A DNA stretch of 64,000 nt from Zea mays (Eukaryota; Streptophyta; Magnoliopsida; Poales; Poaceae), in NCBI RefSeq assembly GCF_902167145.1, contig NC_050096.1, forward strand, positions 272,574,622 to 272,638,621, in the 5' to 3' direction. The position numbers and the translations under genes are program-made. Positions within the stretch are counted from its first letter, which is position 1; the number at the start of each line of letters is the position of its first letter. This document shows positions 12,604-25,059 of the stretch, piece after piece. The notes under the pieces were generated by a model, which was not told where the DNA came from, ran no database searches, and saw only the letters and a list, made by a program, of their open reading frames with translations.

Positions 12604-12905
12604 AAGGACCAGGGCCCTCTTAGAGAGGGTTGGCCGCGCGGGACGAGGACGGGACAGGCGCTCTCTTGGGGCCGCTCGCTTCCCTCACCCGCGTGGACGC
12701 TTGTAATCCCCTACTGCAAGCGCACCCGACCTGGGCGCGGGACGAACACGAAGGCCGCGGGATTCCCACCTCTCTCACGCTGGTCTCCGGCCGCCTCGCT
12801 CTTTTCCCCCCCTTCGCGCTCGCCCACGCGCTCGACCCATCTGGGCTGGGGCACGCGGCACTCACTCGTCGGCCTGAGGGACCCCCCGGTCTCGAAATGC
12901 CGACA

Positions 12906-14975
12906 GTACCGTTCATCCTCGAAGCCAGGGGGTTGCTCCACGTACACCTCCTCCTTGATTGGCCCGTTGAGGAACGCGCTCTTCACATCCATTTGGAACA
13001 ACCTGAAGGAATGGTGAGCGGCATATGCTAGCAAAATACGAATGGACTCTAGCCTAGCCACAGGAGCAAAAGTCTGCTCAAAGTCCAAACCTGCGACTTG
13101 GGCATAACCTTTTGCCACAAGTCGTGCCTTGTTCCTTGTCACCACCCTGTGCTCATCCTGTTTGTTGCGGAACACTCACTTGGTTCCCACAACATTTTGC
13201 TTGGGACGAGGCACCAATGTCCAAACTTCATTCCTCTTGAAGTTGTTGAGCTCCTCCTGCATGGCCAACACCCAGTCCGGATCTAGCAAGGCCTCCTCTA
13301 CCCTGAAAGGCTCAATAGAAGAGACAAAGGAGTAATGCTCACAAAAATTAACTAATTGAGACCGAGTTGTTACTCCCTTGCTAATGTCACCCAAAATTTG
13401 GTCGATGGGATGATCCCTTTGAATCATTGCTCGAACTTGGGTTGGAGGTGCCGGTTGCGCTTCTTCCTCCATTACATGATCATCTTGTGCCCCCCCTTGA
13501 TCACACGCCTCCTGTTCATCATCCTGAGTTGGGGGTTGCACCATTGTTGAGGAAGAAGGTTGATCTTGCTCATCTTGTTCCTGTGGCTGCACATCTCCAA
13601 TCGCCATGGTGCGTATTGCGGTCGTTAGAACTTCTTCTTCATCTACATCATCAAAATCAACAACTTGCTCTCTTGGAGAGCCATTAGTCTCATCAAATAC
13701 AACGTCGCTAGAGACTTCAACCAAACCCGATGATTTGTTGAAGACTCTATACGCCTTTGTATTTGAGTCATAACCTAACAAAAACCCTTCTACGGCTTTG
13801 GGAGCAAATTTGGAATTCCTACCCTTCTTCACTAGAATGTAGCATTTACTCCCAAAAACTCGAAAATACGAAACATTGGGTTTGTTACCGGTTAGTAGCT
13901 CATACGACGTCTTCTTGAGGAGGCGATGAAGGTAGACCCTGTTGATGGCGTGGCAAGCCGTGTTCACGGCTTCTGACCAAAAGCGCTCGGGGGTCTTGAA
14001 CTCTCCAAGCATTGTCCTCGCCATGTCTATAAGTGTCCTGTTCTTTCTCTCTACCACACCATTTTGCTGTGGTGTGTAGGGAGTGGAGAACTCGTGCTTG
14101 ATCCCTTCCTCCTCAAGGTACTCCTCCACTTGAAGGTTCTTGAATTCGGACCCATTGTCGCTCCTTATCTTCTTCACCTTGAGCTCAAACTCATTTTGAG
14201 CTCTCCTGAGGAAGCGCTTGAGGGTCCCCTGGGTTTAAGATTTATCCTGCAAAAAGAATACTCAAGTGAAGCGGGAAAAATCATCAACTATAACAAGACC
14301 ATACTTACTTCCTCCTATACTTAGATAGGCGACGGGTCCGAAGAGGTCCATATGAAGCATCTCCAAGGGTCTTGATGTGGTCATCACATTTTTGGTGTGA
14401 TGAGAGCTTCCCACCTGTTTGCCTGCTTGATAAGCTGCACAAGGTCTATCTTTTTCGAATTGCACATTAGTTAAACCTATCACGTGTTCTCCTTTTAGAA
14501 GCTTGTGAAGGTTCTTCATCCCCACATGTGCTAAGCGGCGATGCCACAGCCAGCCCATGCTAGTCTTAGCAATTAAGCATGCATCTAGACCGGCCTCCTC
14601 TTTTGCAAAATCAACTAAGTAAAGTTTGCCGTCTAATACACCCTTAAAAGCTAGTGAACCATCACTTCGTCTAAAGACAGACACATCTACATTTGTGAAT
14701 AGACAATTATATCCCATATTGCATAATTGACTAACAGATAACAAATTATATCCAAGCGACTCAACTAAAAACACATTAGATATAGAGTGCTCGGATGAAA
14801 TAGCAATTTTACCTAACCCTTTTACCTTGCCTTGGTTCCCATCACCGAATATTATTGAATCTTGGGGATCCTTGTTCTTGACGTAGGAAGAGAACATCCT
14901 CTTTTCCCCCGTCATGTGGTTTGTGCATCCGCTGTCGATAATCCAGCTTGAACCCCCGGATGCATAAACCTGCAA
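12906..14975 (-). pseudogene. pol: Ji-1 pol (protease, integrase, start of RT), broken and truncated
   Basis: Translation shows the protease DSG motif ([11 protein letters not shown]), the pre-integrase zinc finger ([13 protein letters not shown]), the integrase core with SDNGSEF and VERKN, and RT up to FEDERY. Breaks: TGA at 14262-14264 in place of the Trp of the FTWVFF motif, TAA near 14235, and TGA at 13176-13178 in place of a Trp after GTK. The 3' end is cut by the cinful-like LTR. The intact copy Ji-3 (51928-55134) gives the unbroken reading. Non-functional. Confidence 0.9.
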
Positions 14976-14982
14976 GGCAAAT

Positions 14983-17373
14983 TTAGGCTTGGGTCTTAGG
15001 TACCCAACTCTTGTTGGGTCCTACAAGGTTAGTCACAATTGTCTTAGGGACCCAAATGCAAGTTTTATCTCCCTTGCATCTTGCCCCTAACTTCCTAGCA
15101 ATCACCTTCTTATCCTTTCTACAAATAGCAAATGGAGCATTGCAAGCATGATATATTGTACAAGGTTCATTAACTTTCCTAGGAACATTAACAACATTTC
15201 TAGGCATATTACGAACAACATTTCTCCTAGCAACATTTCTATCATGCATAACATGGGAACTAGAAGCAGTCATAGCATGAGTGTCACAAACATGTGAATC
15301 AAAAACATCATAACTTCTATTTGCATTTCTAGCATGTCTCCTATCATGATACATAAAAGCATGGTTCTTTTTAGCACTACCAGCCATAGGGGCCTTCCCT
15401 TTCTCCTTGGTGGGGATGGAAGCCTTATGGCTTGTTAAGTTCTTGGCTTCCCTCTTGAAACCAAGTCCATCCTTAATTGAGGGGTGTCTACCGATCGTGT
15501 AGGCATCCCTTGCAAATTTTAACTTATCAAATTCGTTTTTGCTAGTCTTAAGTTGGGCACTAAGACTAGCCACTTCATCATTCAATTTAGAAATTGACAC
15601 TAGGTGTTCACTACAAGCATCAATGTCAAAATATTTACACCTCTTGCAAATCATAACATGTTCTACACAAGAGTTAGATTTACTAGCTATCTCTAACTTA
15701 GCATTCAAATCATCATTCATGCTCCTTAAGCTAGAAATTGTCTCATGGTAAGAAGATGGTTCACAAGAAAGCATTTCATTTCTTTTAACTTCTAAAGCAT
15801 AAGATTTTTGTGCCTCTACAAATTTGTCATGCTCTTCATATAAAAGGTCCTCTTGTTTTTCTAAGAGTCTATCCTTTTCATTCAAGGCATCAATCAATTC
15901 ATTAATCTTATCTACTTTAGTTCTATCCAATCCCTTGAACAAACTAGAGTAATCTATTTCTTCATCACTAGATTCATCATCACTAGAAGAATCATAAGTA
16001 GTACTGTCTCGAGTACATACCTTCTTCTCCTTTGCCATGAGGCATGTGTGACGCTCGTTGGGGAAGAGGGATGACTTGTTGAAGGCGGTGGCGGCGAGTC
16101 CTTCATTTTCGGAGTCGGATGACGAACAATCCGAGTCCCACTCCTTTCCAAGGTGTGCCTCGCCCTTAGCTTTCTTGTATGCCTTCTTCTCCCTCTTGCT
16201 CCCTTGTTCCTGGTCACTTTCATTATCGAGACAGTTAGCAATAAAATGACCAATCTTACCGCATTTGAAGCATGAACGCTTCCCCTTTGTCTTGGTCTTG
16301 CTTGGCTGTCCCTTGCGACCCTTTAGCGCCGTCTTGAAGCGCTTGATGATGAGGGCCATCTCTTCATCATTGAGCCCGGCCGCCTCAACTTGCGCCACCT
16401 TGCTAGGTAGCGCCTCCTTGCTCCTTGTTGCCTTGAGAGCAATGGGTTGAGGCTCATGGATTGGACCGTTCAACGCGTCGTCGACATATCTTGCCTCCTT
16501 GATCATCATTCGCTCGCTTACGAATTTCCCAAGAACTTCTTCGGGTGACATCTTGGTGTACCTAGGATTTTCACGGATATTGTTCACCAAATGTGGATCA
16601 AGTACAGTAAAGGACCTTAGCATTAGACGAACGACGTCATGGTCCGTCCATCGTGTGCTTCCGTAGCTCCTTATCTTGTTGATAAGGGTCTTGAGCCGGT
16701 TGTATGTTTGGGTTGGCTCCTCTCCCCTGATCATTGCGAATCTTCCAAGCTCGCCCTCCACCAACTCCATTTTGGTGAGTAAGGTGACGTCGTTCCCCTC
16801 ATGTGAGATCCTGAGAGTATCCCAAATCTGCTTGGCATTGTCCAAGCCGCTCACCTTATGATACTCGTCCCTGCACAAAGAGGCTAATAATACAGTAGTA
16901 GCTTGTGCATTTCTATGAATTTGTTCATTGATAAACATAGGACTATCCGAGCTATCAAATTTCATTCCACTTTCCACAATCTCCCATATGCTCGGATGGA
17001 GAGAGAATAGGTGACTACGCATTTTGTGGCTCCAAAATCCGTAGTCCTCTCCATCAAAGTGAGGAGGTTTGCCAAGTGGAATGGAGAGCAAATGAGCATT
17101 TGTACTTTGCGGAATACGAGAGTAGTCAAAAGAAAAGTTTGAATTAACCGGTTTCCTTCTCTCATAGTCGTTGTCGTCGTTGTCCTTTTGGGAAGAAGTG
17201 GACTCATCGCTGTCGTCGTAGTAGACGATCTCCTTGATGCGTCTTGTCTTCTTCTTCCCATCTTTGCGTTTGTGGCCCGAGCCCAAGTCGGTAGGCTTGT
17301 CATCCTTGGGCTCGTTGACGAATGACTCCTTCTCCTTGTCATTGATCACAATCCCCTTGCCCTTAGGATCCAT
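14983..17373 (-). CDS. gag: Ji-1 gag polyprotein
   Basis: Uninterrupted 796-codon frame starting MDPKGKG. It has a UBN2/Copia-type gag domain (about residues 90-300), a CCHC zinc knuckle CFKCGKIGHFIANC near residue 370, and a long charged, coiled-coil-prone C-terminal half, as in Sirevirus gags. It ends shortly before pol, which is in another frame. The gag reads open although pol of the same element is broken. It closely matches Ji-3 gag (785 codons). Confidence 0.88.
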   Translation of the reverse strand: MDPKGKGIVINDKEKESFVNEPKDDKPTDLGSGHKRKDGKKKTRRIKEIVYYDDSDESTSSQKDNDDNDYERRKPVNSNFSFDYSRIPQSTNAHLLSIPLGKPPHFDGEDYGFWSHKMRSHLFSLHPSIWEIVESGMKFDSSDSPMFINEQIHRNAQATTVLLASLCRDEYHKVSGLDNAKQIWDTLRISHEGNDVTLLTKMELVEGELGRFAMIRGEEPTQTYNRLKTLINKIRSYGSTRWTDHDVVRLMLRSFTVLDPHLVNNIRENPRYTKMSPEEVLGKFVSERMMIKEARYVDDALNGPIHEPQPIALKATRSKEALPSKVAQVEAAGLNDEEMALIIKRFKTALKGRKGQPSKTKTKGKRSCFKCGKIGHFIANCLDNESDQEQGSKREKKAYKKAKGEAHLGKEWDSDCSSSDSENEGLAATAFNKSSLFPNERHTCLMAKEKKVCTRDSTTYDSSSDDESSDEEIDYSSLFKGLDRTKVDKINELIDALNEKDRLLEKQEDLLYEEHDKFVEAQKSYALEVKRNEMLSCEPSSYHETISSLRSMNDDLNAKLEIASKSNSCVEHVMICKRCKYFDIDACSEHLVSISKLNDEVASLSAQLKTSKNEFDKLKFARDAYTIGRHPSIKDGLGFKREAKNLTSHKASIPTKEKGKAPMAGSAKKNHAFMYHDRRHARNANRSYDVFDSHVCDTHAMTASSSHVMHDRNVARRNVVRNMPRNVVNVPRKVNEPCTIYHACNAPFAICRKDKKVIARKLGARCKGDKTCIWVPKTIVTNLVGPNKSWVPKTQA

Positions 17374-17409
17374 CTCTTAGGGCGGTTAGTCCCTTTCTTG
17401 AAGAGTACG

Positions 17410-17421
17410 GCTCTGATACCA
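17410..17421 (-). other. Primer binding site of Ji-1 (initiator Met tRNA)
   Basis: The minus strand reads TGGTATCAGAGC, complementary to the 3' end of plant initiator methionine tRNA. It lies two bases from the 5' LTR end, the usual Copia arrangement. Confidence 0.85.
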
Positions 17422-17423
17422 AT

Positions 17424-18332
17424 TGAGTGCACCTAGAGGAGGGGGGTGAATAGGTGATCCTGTAAAACTTGAACTTAATGCCACCAAAAACTTGGTTAAG
17501 CGTTAGCACAGTATTGCCAAGTGGCTAGAGAAGAGTCTTAGCGAAACACAATAACCACAAGAGATCAATCACAGAGATGGCATAGTGGGTTATCCCGTGG
17601 TTCGGCCAAGACCAACGCTTGCCTACTCCACGTTGTGGCGTCCCAACGGACGAGGGTTGCAATCAACCCCTCTAAAGTGGTCCAAAGACCTACTTGAATA
17701 CCACGGTGTTTTGCTTTGCTTTTCTTAATCCCGTTCGCGAGGAATCTCCACAACTTGGAGTCTCTCGCCCTCACACATGAAGTTCACAAAGAAGCACGGA
17801 GTAAGGGAGGGATTAGCAACTCACACAAGACACAAAGATCGCAGCAATTACGCACACACAAGACCCAGACTTAAGCTCAAAAGACTAGCACACTAGAACG
17901 GAGCTCAAATCACTAGAATGTCGAACAAGTGCGCAAGAATGGAGTGTGAGTGATCAAGAGTGCTCAAGGAAATGCTTGGTGTTCTCCTCCATGCGCCTAG
18001 GGGTCCCTTTTATAGCCCCAAGGCAGCTAGGAGCCGTTGAGAGCAATCCGAGAAGGCAATTCTTGCCTTCTGTCGCCTGGCGCACCGGACAGTCCGGTGC
18101 TCCCAGATTGAACAGAGTCTTGGCTGCTCGAGCCAAGGCATTTCCAATTGTTCTTTTCCTGTTTCCAGCACTTAGACACAATACATTAGTCTCTAAAACA
18201 ATGTACTAAGTCTGAGAAACATACCTTTTTACTTGATTTGTACTTTGTCCACCATTTGACACTTAGGCACTTGTGTTGGACACTAAATCACCAAAACACT
18301 TAGAAGTGGCCCAAGGGCACATTCCCCTTTCA
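17424..18332 (-). mobile_element. 5' LTR of Ji-1
   Basis: On the minus strand it starts TGAAAGGGGAATGTGCCC and ends CTAGGTGCACTCA. At 909 bp it is about 340 bp shorter than the Ji-2 and Ji-3 LTRs; most of the palindromic CACCGGAC repeat region is missing, which suggests internal deletion. TATA box CTATAAAAGG at 18006-18015 (minus). Confidence 0.85.
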
Positions 18333-18620
18333 CTGGCGCACCGGACACTGTCTGGTGCACCACGGGACAGTCCGGTGCCCCCAGACTACGCAGAGTCTTG
18401 GCTGCTCAGCCAAGTCTTTTCCAAATTGGTCTTTTCCTGTTTCTAGCACTTAGACACAATATATTAGTCTCCAAAACAATGTACTAAGTCTTAGAAACAT
18501 ACCTTTGCTCTTGATTTGCATTTCTTAAGTCTTTGGCACAAATATTACACTTAGGCACTTGTGTTGGACACTTAATCACCAAAATACTTAGAAATGGCCC
18601 AAGGGCACATTTCTCTTTCA
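18333..18620 (-). mobile_element. 3' LTR of Ji-2, first 288 bp
   Basis: Begins TGAAAGAGAAATGTGCCC (minus) next to the polypurine tract AAAAGGGGGAGAT (plus 18621-18633). It stops at CTGGC, where the Ji-1 5' LTR begins. The rest of the LTR should be left of the window. Confidence 0.88.
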
Positions 18621-19408
18621 ATCTCCCCCTTTTGGTGATTTATGCCAACACAACAAAAAGCAACTAAAAGAAGTGCAACATCAATTCAAATGAAAACAAG
18701 AATTCGTTTTGTTTCAAATTTGGCATATTTGGATCATCCTTTGCTACCACTTTGTTTTGTTTTTTGCAAATCAACCTCAATTTCCTATCTCTAAGTCAAA
18801 CACACTTGGTGAGACATAAAGAGAGTTGTTTCAAGAGAAATTGATCAAAGATTTCAAAAACTCCCCCTTTTTCCCATAATCAACCATTCTCCCCACAAGA
18901 GGCCAACTTTTGACAAAAGAGACAATAAGAGATTTTTGACAAACCAAAAGCTCTATTCTACTATTTTCAAAATTCTCAAGTGGTAGCTGATCCATTTATT
19001 GCTTTGGCCTTATTTTCTCCCCCTTTGGCATCAAGCACCAAAACGGGATCAATCTTGGCCCGGGAATCCCATTGCCTCACCAAAATCTTCAATTAAGAAT
19101 AAAAAGGCAATAAGAGCATGGAGATGAACTTGGAGTTAGTTACTCTTTCATCGGAGTGCAGTGGAAGTCTTGCATGGTCCAAGTCCACCTTTTCCCTTTC
19201 AAACCTCCTTTGACACTAGATTAAGAAAACTCAAGCACATGGTTAGTCTCAAAGGGTCAAGTTGTAGCACAACTCCCCCTAAATATGTGCATCACTTGCA
19301 AATGGACTTGTGAGGTCCAGGGAGTGCTTGTACAACTTGAGCACCATACATAAACAACAAAATGCATAAAGAACATGATCAAGGCATAAAACACATGTAT
19401 GCTAAAAA
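18621..19408 (-). other. Ji-2 3' UTR with repeated polypurine tracts
   Basis: No gene. On the minus strand, AAAGGGGGAG-like tracts occur at the LTR edge (18621-18633), near 18860-18876, near 19015-19027 and near 19280. Multiple polypurine tracts are a known Sirevirus trait. Confidence 0.7.
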
Positions 19409-22400
19409 TCAATCCAAGTTCCGCGAATCTAAGACATTTAGCTCACTACGCAGCCTGCAAAAGGTCGACTCATCTAGAGGCTTGGTAAAGATATCGGCTA
19501 GCTGGTTCTCGGTGCTAACATAAAACACTTCGATATCTCCCTTTTGCTGGTGGTTTCTCAAAAAGTGATGCCGGATGTCTATGTGCTTTGTGCGGCTGTG
19601 TTCAACAGGATTATCCGCCATGCGGATAGCACTCTCATTATCACATAGGAGTGGGACTTTGCTTAGATTGTAGCCAAAATCCCTGAGGGTTTGCCTCATC
19701 CAAAGTAGTTGTGCGCAACACTGTCCTGCGGCAACATACTCAGCCTCAACGGTGGATAGGGCAACGGAAGTTTGTTTCTTAGAACTCCACGACACCAGGG
19801 ACCTTCCTAAGAATTGGCACGTCCTTGATGTACTCTTCCTATCGACCTTACATCCAGCATAGTCGGAGTCTGAGTATCCAATCAAGTCAAAGGTAGACCC
19901 CTTTGGATACCAGATCCTGAAGCAAGGCATAGCAACTAAATATCTAAGAATTCGCTTCACGGCTACTAAGTGACACTCCCTTGGATCCGATTGAAATCTA
20001 GCACACATGCATACACTAAGCATAATATCCGGTCTACTAGCACATAAATAAAGTAAAGACCCTATCATAGACCGGTATGCCTTTTGATCAACGGACTTAC
20101 CTCCTTTATTGAGGTCAATATGTCCGTCGGTTCCCATTGGAGTCTTTGCGGGCTTGGCGTCCTTCATCCCAAACCGCTTTAGCAAGTCTTGCGTGTACTT
20201 CGTTTGGGAGATGAAGGTGTCGTCCTTGAGTTGCTTCACTTGGAACCCGAGGAAGTAGTTCAACTCGCCCATCATCGACATCTCGAATTTCTGAGTCATC
20301 ACCCTGCTAAACTCTTCACAAGACTTTTGGTTAGTAGAACCAAATATTATGTCATCGACATAAATTTGGCACACAAAAAGATCACCATCACAAGTCTTAG
20401 TGATTAAAGTTGGATCGGCTTTCCCAACCTTGAAAGCATTAGCAATTAAAAAGTCTCTAAGGCATTCATACCATGCTCTTGGGGCTTGCTTAAGTCCATA
20501 GAGCGCCTTAGAGAGCTTACACACGTGGTCGGGGTACCGTTCATCCTCGAAGCCAGGGAGTTGCTCCACGTACACCTCCTCCTTGATTGGTCCGTTGAGG
20601 AAAGTGCTCTTCACATCCATTTGGAACAACCTGAAAGAATGGTGAGCGGCATAGGCTAACAATATGCGAATTGACTCTAGCCTAGCCACAGGAGCAAAAG
20701 TCTCCTCAAAGTCCAAACCTGCGACTTGGGCATAACCTTTTGCCACAAGTCGTGCCTTGTTCCTTGTCACCACCCCGTGCTCGTCTTGTTTGTTGCGGAA
20801 CACACACTTGGTTCCCACAACGTTTTGCTTGGGACGAGGCACCAGTGTCCACACTTCATTTCTTTTGAAGTTGTTGAGCTCCTCCTGCATTGCCAACACC
20901 CAGTCCGGATCTAGCAAGGCCTCTTCTACCCTAAAAGGCTCAATAGAAGAAACAAAAGAGTAATGCTCACAAAAATTAACTAATCTAGAGTGAGTAGTTA
21001 CTCCCTTACTAATATCACCCAAAATTTGGTCGACTGGATGATTCCTTTGAATCGTCGCTCGAACTTGAGTTGGAGGTGCCGGTTGTGCTTCTTCCTCCAT
21101 TACATGATCATCTTGTGCTCCCCCTTGATCACACACCTCCTCTTGATGAACCTGTTTATCGTCTTGAGTTGGGGGATGCACCATTGTTGAGGAAGAAGGT
21201 TGATCTTGCTCCTTTTGTTCCTGTGGTCGCACATCTCCAATCGCCATGGTGCGTATTGCGGCCGTTGGAACGTCTTCTTCATCTACATCATCAAGATCAA
21301 CAACTTGCTCTCTTGGAGAGCCCTTAGTCTCATCAAATACAACGTCGCTAGAGACTTCAACCAAACCCGATGATTTGTTGAAGACCCTATACGCCTTTGT
21401 ATTTGAGTCATAACCTAACAAAAACCCTTCTACAGCTTTGGGAGCAAACTTAGAATTTCTACCTTTCTTCACTAGAATATAACATTTGCTCCCAAATACG
21501 CGAAAGTAAGACACATTGGGTTTGTTACCGGTTAGAAGCTCATACGAAGTCTTCTTGAGGAGGCGATGAAGGTACACCCGGTTTATGGCGTGGCAAGCCG
21601 TGTTCACGGCTTCCGACCAAAACCGCTCGGGTGTCTTGAATTCTCCAAGCATTATCCTCGCCATGTCTATGAGCATCCTATTCTTCCTCTCTACCACACC
21701 GTTTTGCTGTGGTGTGTAGGGAGCGGAGAACTCGTGCTTGATCCCTTCCTCCTCAAGGTACTCTTCCACTTGAAGGTTCTTGAACTCGGACCCGTTGTCG
21801 CTCCTTATCTTCTTCACCTTGAGCTCAAACTCATTTTGAGCTCTTCTTAGGAAGCGCTTGAGGGTCCCTTGGGTTTCAGATTTATCCTGCAAAAAGAATA
21901 CCCAAGTGAAGCGGGAAAAGTCATCAACGATAACAAGACCATACTTACTTCCTCCTATGCTTAGATAGGCGACGGGTCCGAAGAGACCCATGTGAAGCAA
22001 CTCCAAAGGTCTTGATGTGGTCATCACATTTTTGGTATGATGAGAGCTTCCCACCTGTTTACCTGCTTGACAAGCTGCACAAGGTCTATCTTTTTCGAAA
22101 GTAACATTTGTTAGACCTATCATGTGTTCTCCCTTTAGAAGCTTGTGAAGGTTCTTCATCCCCACATGTGCTAAACGGCGATGTCACAGCCAGCCCATGC
22201 TAGTCTTAGCAATTAAGCATGCATCTAGACTAGCCTCCTCTTTTGCAAAATCAACTAAGTAGAGTTTGTCGTCTAATACACCCTTAAAAGCTAATGAACC
22301 ATCACTCCTTCTAAAGACAGACACATCTACGTTTGTGAATAAGCAATTGTATCCCATATTACAAAGTTGACTCACAGATAACAAGTTATATCCAAGCGAC

Positions 22401-22615
22401 TCAACTAAGAATACATTAGAAATAGAGTGCTCAGATGAAATAGCAATTTTTCCTAGTCCTTTCACCTTGCCTTGGTTCCCATCACCGAATATGATTGAGT
22501 CTTGGGAATCCTTGTTCTTGATGTAGGAGGTGAACATCTTCTTCTCCCCCATCATGTGGTTTGTGCATCCGCTGTCGATAATCCAGCTTGATCCCCCGGA
22601 TGCATATACCTGCAA
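19409..22615 (-). pseudogene. pol: Ji-2 pol polyprotein, one stop codon
   Basis: Two frames of 918 and 143 codons cover the whole pol: protease ([13 protein letters not shown]), zinc finger, integrase core (SDNGSEF, VERKN), RT (YVDDIIFGS, catalytic aspartates present) and RNase H ([17 protein letters not shown]) to the C-terminal LDSRNLD. The reading is interrupted at about 22184 by a TGA where Ji-3 has the Trp of [10 protein letters not shown]. Several conserved residues differ (for example Cys for Trp after GTK). Likely non-functional. Confidence 0.9.
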
Positions 22616-22621
22616 GGCAAA

Positions 22622-25009
22622 TTAGGCTTGGGTCTTAGGTACCCAACTCTTGTTGGGTCCTACAAGGTTAGTAACAATAGCCTTAGGGACCCAAATGCAA
22701 GTTTTATCTCCTTTGCATTTTGCCCCTAATTTCCTAGCAATCACCTTCTTATCCTTTCTACAAATAGCAAAGGAAGCATTTAAAGCATGATAAATTGTAG
22801 AAGGTTCATTACTTGTTTTCCTAGGTATATGAGCATTTCTCCTAGGCACATGATGAATGACATTTTTCCTAGCCAAACTTCTATCATGCATAATAGAAGA
22901 ACTTGAAGCAAACATTGCATTTGAATCATAAGCATGTGAAACAACATCATTGCAACTTCTATCATGATGAACATTCCTAGAATATCTCCTATCATGGTAT
23001 AAGAAAGCATGGTTCTTTTGAATACTATTTGCCATAGGGGCCTTCCCTTTCTCCTTGGCGGAGATGGGAGCCTTATGACTTGTCAAGTTCTTGGCTTCCC
23101 TCTTGAAGCCAAGCCCATCCTTAATTGAGGGGTGTCTACCAACCGTGTAGGCATCCCATGCAAATTTTAGTTTATCAAAATCATTTTTGCTAGTCTTAAG
23201 TTGAGCATTAAGACTAGCCACTTCATCATTTAGTTTAGAAATGCAAACTAGGTGTTCACTACAAGCATCAACATTAAAATCTTTGCACCTATTGCAAATC
23301 GTAACATGTTCTTCACGAGAGGTTGTTTTACTAGCTATTTCTAACTTAGCACTCAAATCATCATTAACACTTTTTAGGCTAGAGATAGATTCATGGCACG
23401 TAGACAATTCACATGAAAGCATTTCATTTCTTTTAATTTCTAAAGCAAGAGAATTTTGTGCTTCTACAAACTTATCATGTTCTTCATACAAAAGATCCTC
23501 TTGCTTTTCTAATAATCTATTCTAATCATTCAAGGCATCAATCAACTCATTGATCTTATCAATCTTAGTTCTATCTATGCCCTTGAACAAACTAGCGTAG
23601 TCTATTTCATCATCGCTGGATTCATCATCACTAGAAGCATAAGTAGACTTTCGAGTGTTTACCTTCTTCTCCTTTGCCATTAGGCATGTGTGATGCTCGT
23701 TGGGGAATAGGGACGACTTGTTGAAGGCCGAGGCAGCGAGTCCTTCGTTGTCGGAGTCGGATAACGAACAATCCGAGTCCCACTCCTTGCCAAGGTGTGC
23801 CTCGCCCTTAGCCTTCTTGTAGGCCTTCTTCTTTTTCCTCTTCTTCTCTTGTTCCTGGTCACTATCATTATTGGGACAATTAGCGATAAAATGACCAATC
23901 TTACCACATTTGAAGCATGAGCGCTTCCCCTTCGTCTTGTTCTTGTTGGGATGCTCCTTGCGACCCCTTAGCGTCGTCTTGAAACGCTTGATGATGAGGG
24001 CCATCTCTTCCTCATTGAGCCCCGCCGCCTCAACTTGTGCCACCTTGCTAGGTAGCACTTCCTTGCTCCTTGTTGCTTTGAGAGCAACGGTTTGAGGCTC
24101 ATGGATTGGGCCATTCAACGCATCATCAACGTATCTTGCTTCCTTGATCATCATCCGCCCGCTTATAAACTTCCCAAGTATTTCCTCAGGCGTCATCTTG
24201 GTGTACCTAGGATTCTCACGAATATTGTTTACAAGATGTGGATCAAGGACAGTGAAGGACCTTAGCATTAGGCGGACGACGTCGTGGTCTGTCCATCGCG
24301 TGCTTCCATAGCTCCTTATTTTGTTGACGAGGGTCTTGAGCCGGTTGTACGTTTGGGTTGGCTCCTCTCCCCTGATCATCGCGAACCTTCCTAGTTCGCC
24401 TTCCACCAACTCCATCTTGGTGAGCATGGTGACATTGTTCCCCTCATGTGAGATCTTGAGGGTGTCCCAGATTTGCTTAGCGTTATCCAAGCCGCTCACC
24501 TTATGGTATTCATCCCTACACAATGATGCTAGAAGAACAGTAGTAGCTTGTGCATTTTTGTGAATTTGCTCATTGATAAGTATGGGACTATCAGTACTAT
24601 CAAATTGCATTCCACTCTCTACTATCTCTCATATGCTTGGATGGAGAGAGAACAAGTGACTACGCATTTTGTGACTCCAAAATCCGTAGTCCTCTCAATA
24701 AAAGTGAGGAGGTTTACCAAGTGGAATGGAGAGTAAATGAGCATTTGTACTTTGCGGAATACGAGAATAATCAAAAGAAAAGTTTGAATTGACCGTTTTC
24801 TTTTTCTCGTAGTCGTCATCGTCCTTTTGGGAAGAAGAGGACTCGTCACTGTCGTTGTAGTAGACGATCTTCTTGATCCGCCTCTTCTTCTTCCCTTCCT
24901 TCTTCTTTTGACTCGAGCCGAAGTCATTTGCTTTGTCGTCCCTCGGCTCGTTGAAGATGGTCTCCTTCTCCTTGTCGTTGACCACCATCCCCTTTCCCTT
25001 AGGATCCAT
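22622..25009 (-). pseudogene. gag: Ji-2 gag, broken
   Basis: Starts at MDPKGKGMV (25009) and ends ...WVPKTQA before the gag-pol junction. It has the UBN2-like gag domain, the CCHC knuckle CFKCGKIGHFIANC and a coiled-coil-prone C-terminal half. Stops interrupt it near 24695 (at the HFDGED motif), near 24611 (Trp of SIWEIVE) and near 23522 (after DALND). A one-base deletion near 22620 puts this copy's gag and pol in the same frame, unlike Ji-1 and Ji-3. Confidence 0.88.
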
Positions 25010-25059
25010 CTCTTTGGGCAATTAGTCCCTTTCTTGAAGAGAACGGCTCCGATACCAAT

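Larger units (their letters stand above)
1..12905 (+). mobile_element. cinful/zeon-like Gypsy LTR retrotransposon, 3' part (5' end outside window)
   Basis: The window opens inside the protease region of a plus-strand Gypsy element. It continues through RT, RNase H and integrase (to 3706), a long GC-rich 3' UTR, a polypurine tract and a 3' LTR ending in CCGACA at 12905. The LTR start TGTCGGGGACCATAATTAGG is what I recognise from maize cinful/zeon. The 3' UTR is split at 7452-10925 by a solo LTR of another family. The five bases after the LTR (GTACC, 12906-12910) are the expected target-site duplication; the left copy is off-window. The flank on the right is the RT gene of Ji-1, so this element inserted into Ji-1. 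Family assignment is by recognition, not search. Confidence 0.88.
11339..12905 (+). mobile_element. 3' LTR of the cinful/zeon-like element
   Basis: 1567 bp from TGTCGGGGACC to CCGACA. It follows the polypurine tract directly and is followed by Ji-1 RT sequence. It carries a 56-bp tandem array and a TATA box (12594-12603). Confidence 0.88.
12906..18332 (-). mobile_element. Ji-1: Ji-like Sirevirus (Copia), 5' two thirds, truncated by the cinful-like insertion
   Basis: Minus-strand Copia element. Read 5' to 3' it has: 5' LTR (18332 to 17424), PBS, gag (17373 to 14983), then pol until the RT is cut at 12906 by the cinful-like LTR. The break falls in the RT motif PPGFEDERY, at a GTACC site. The rest of RT, RNase H and the 3' LTR should lie left of the window. 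Its 5' LTR end touches sequence matching the interior of the Ji-2 LTR, so Ji-1 inserted there (expected TSD CTGGC, 18333-18337). Confidence 0.88.
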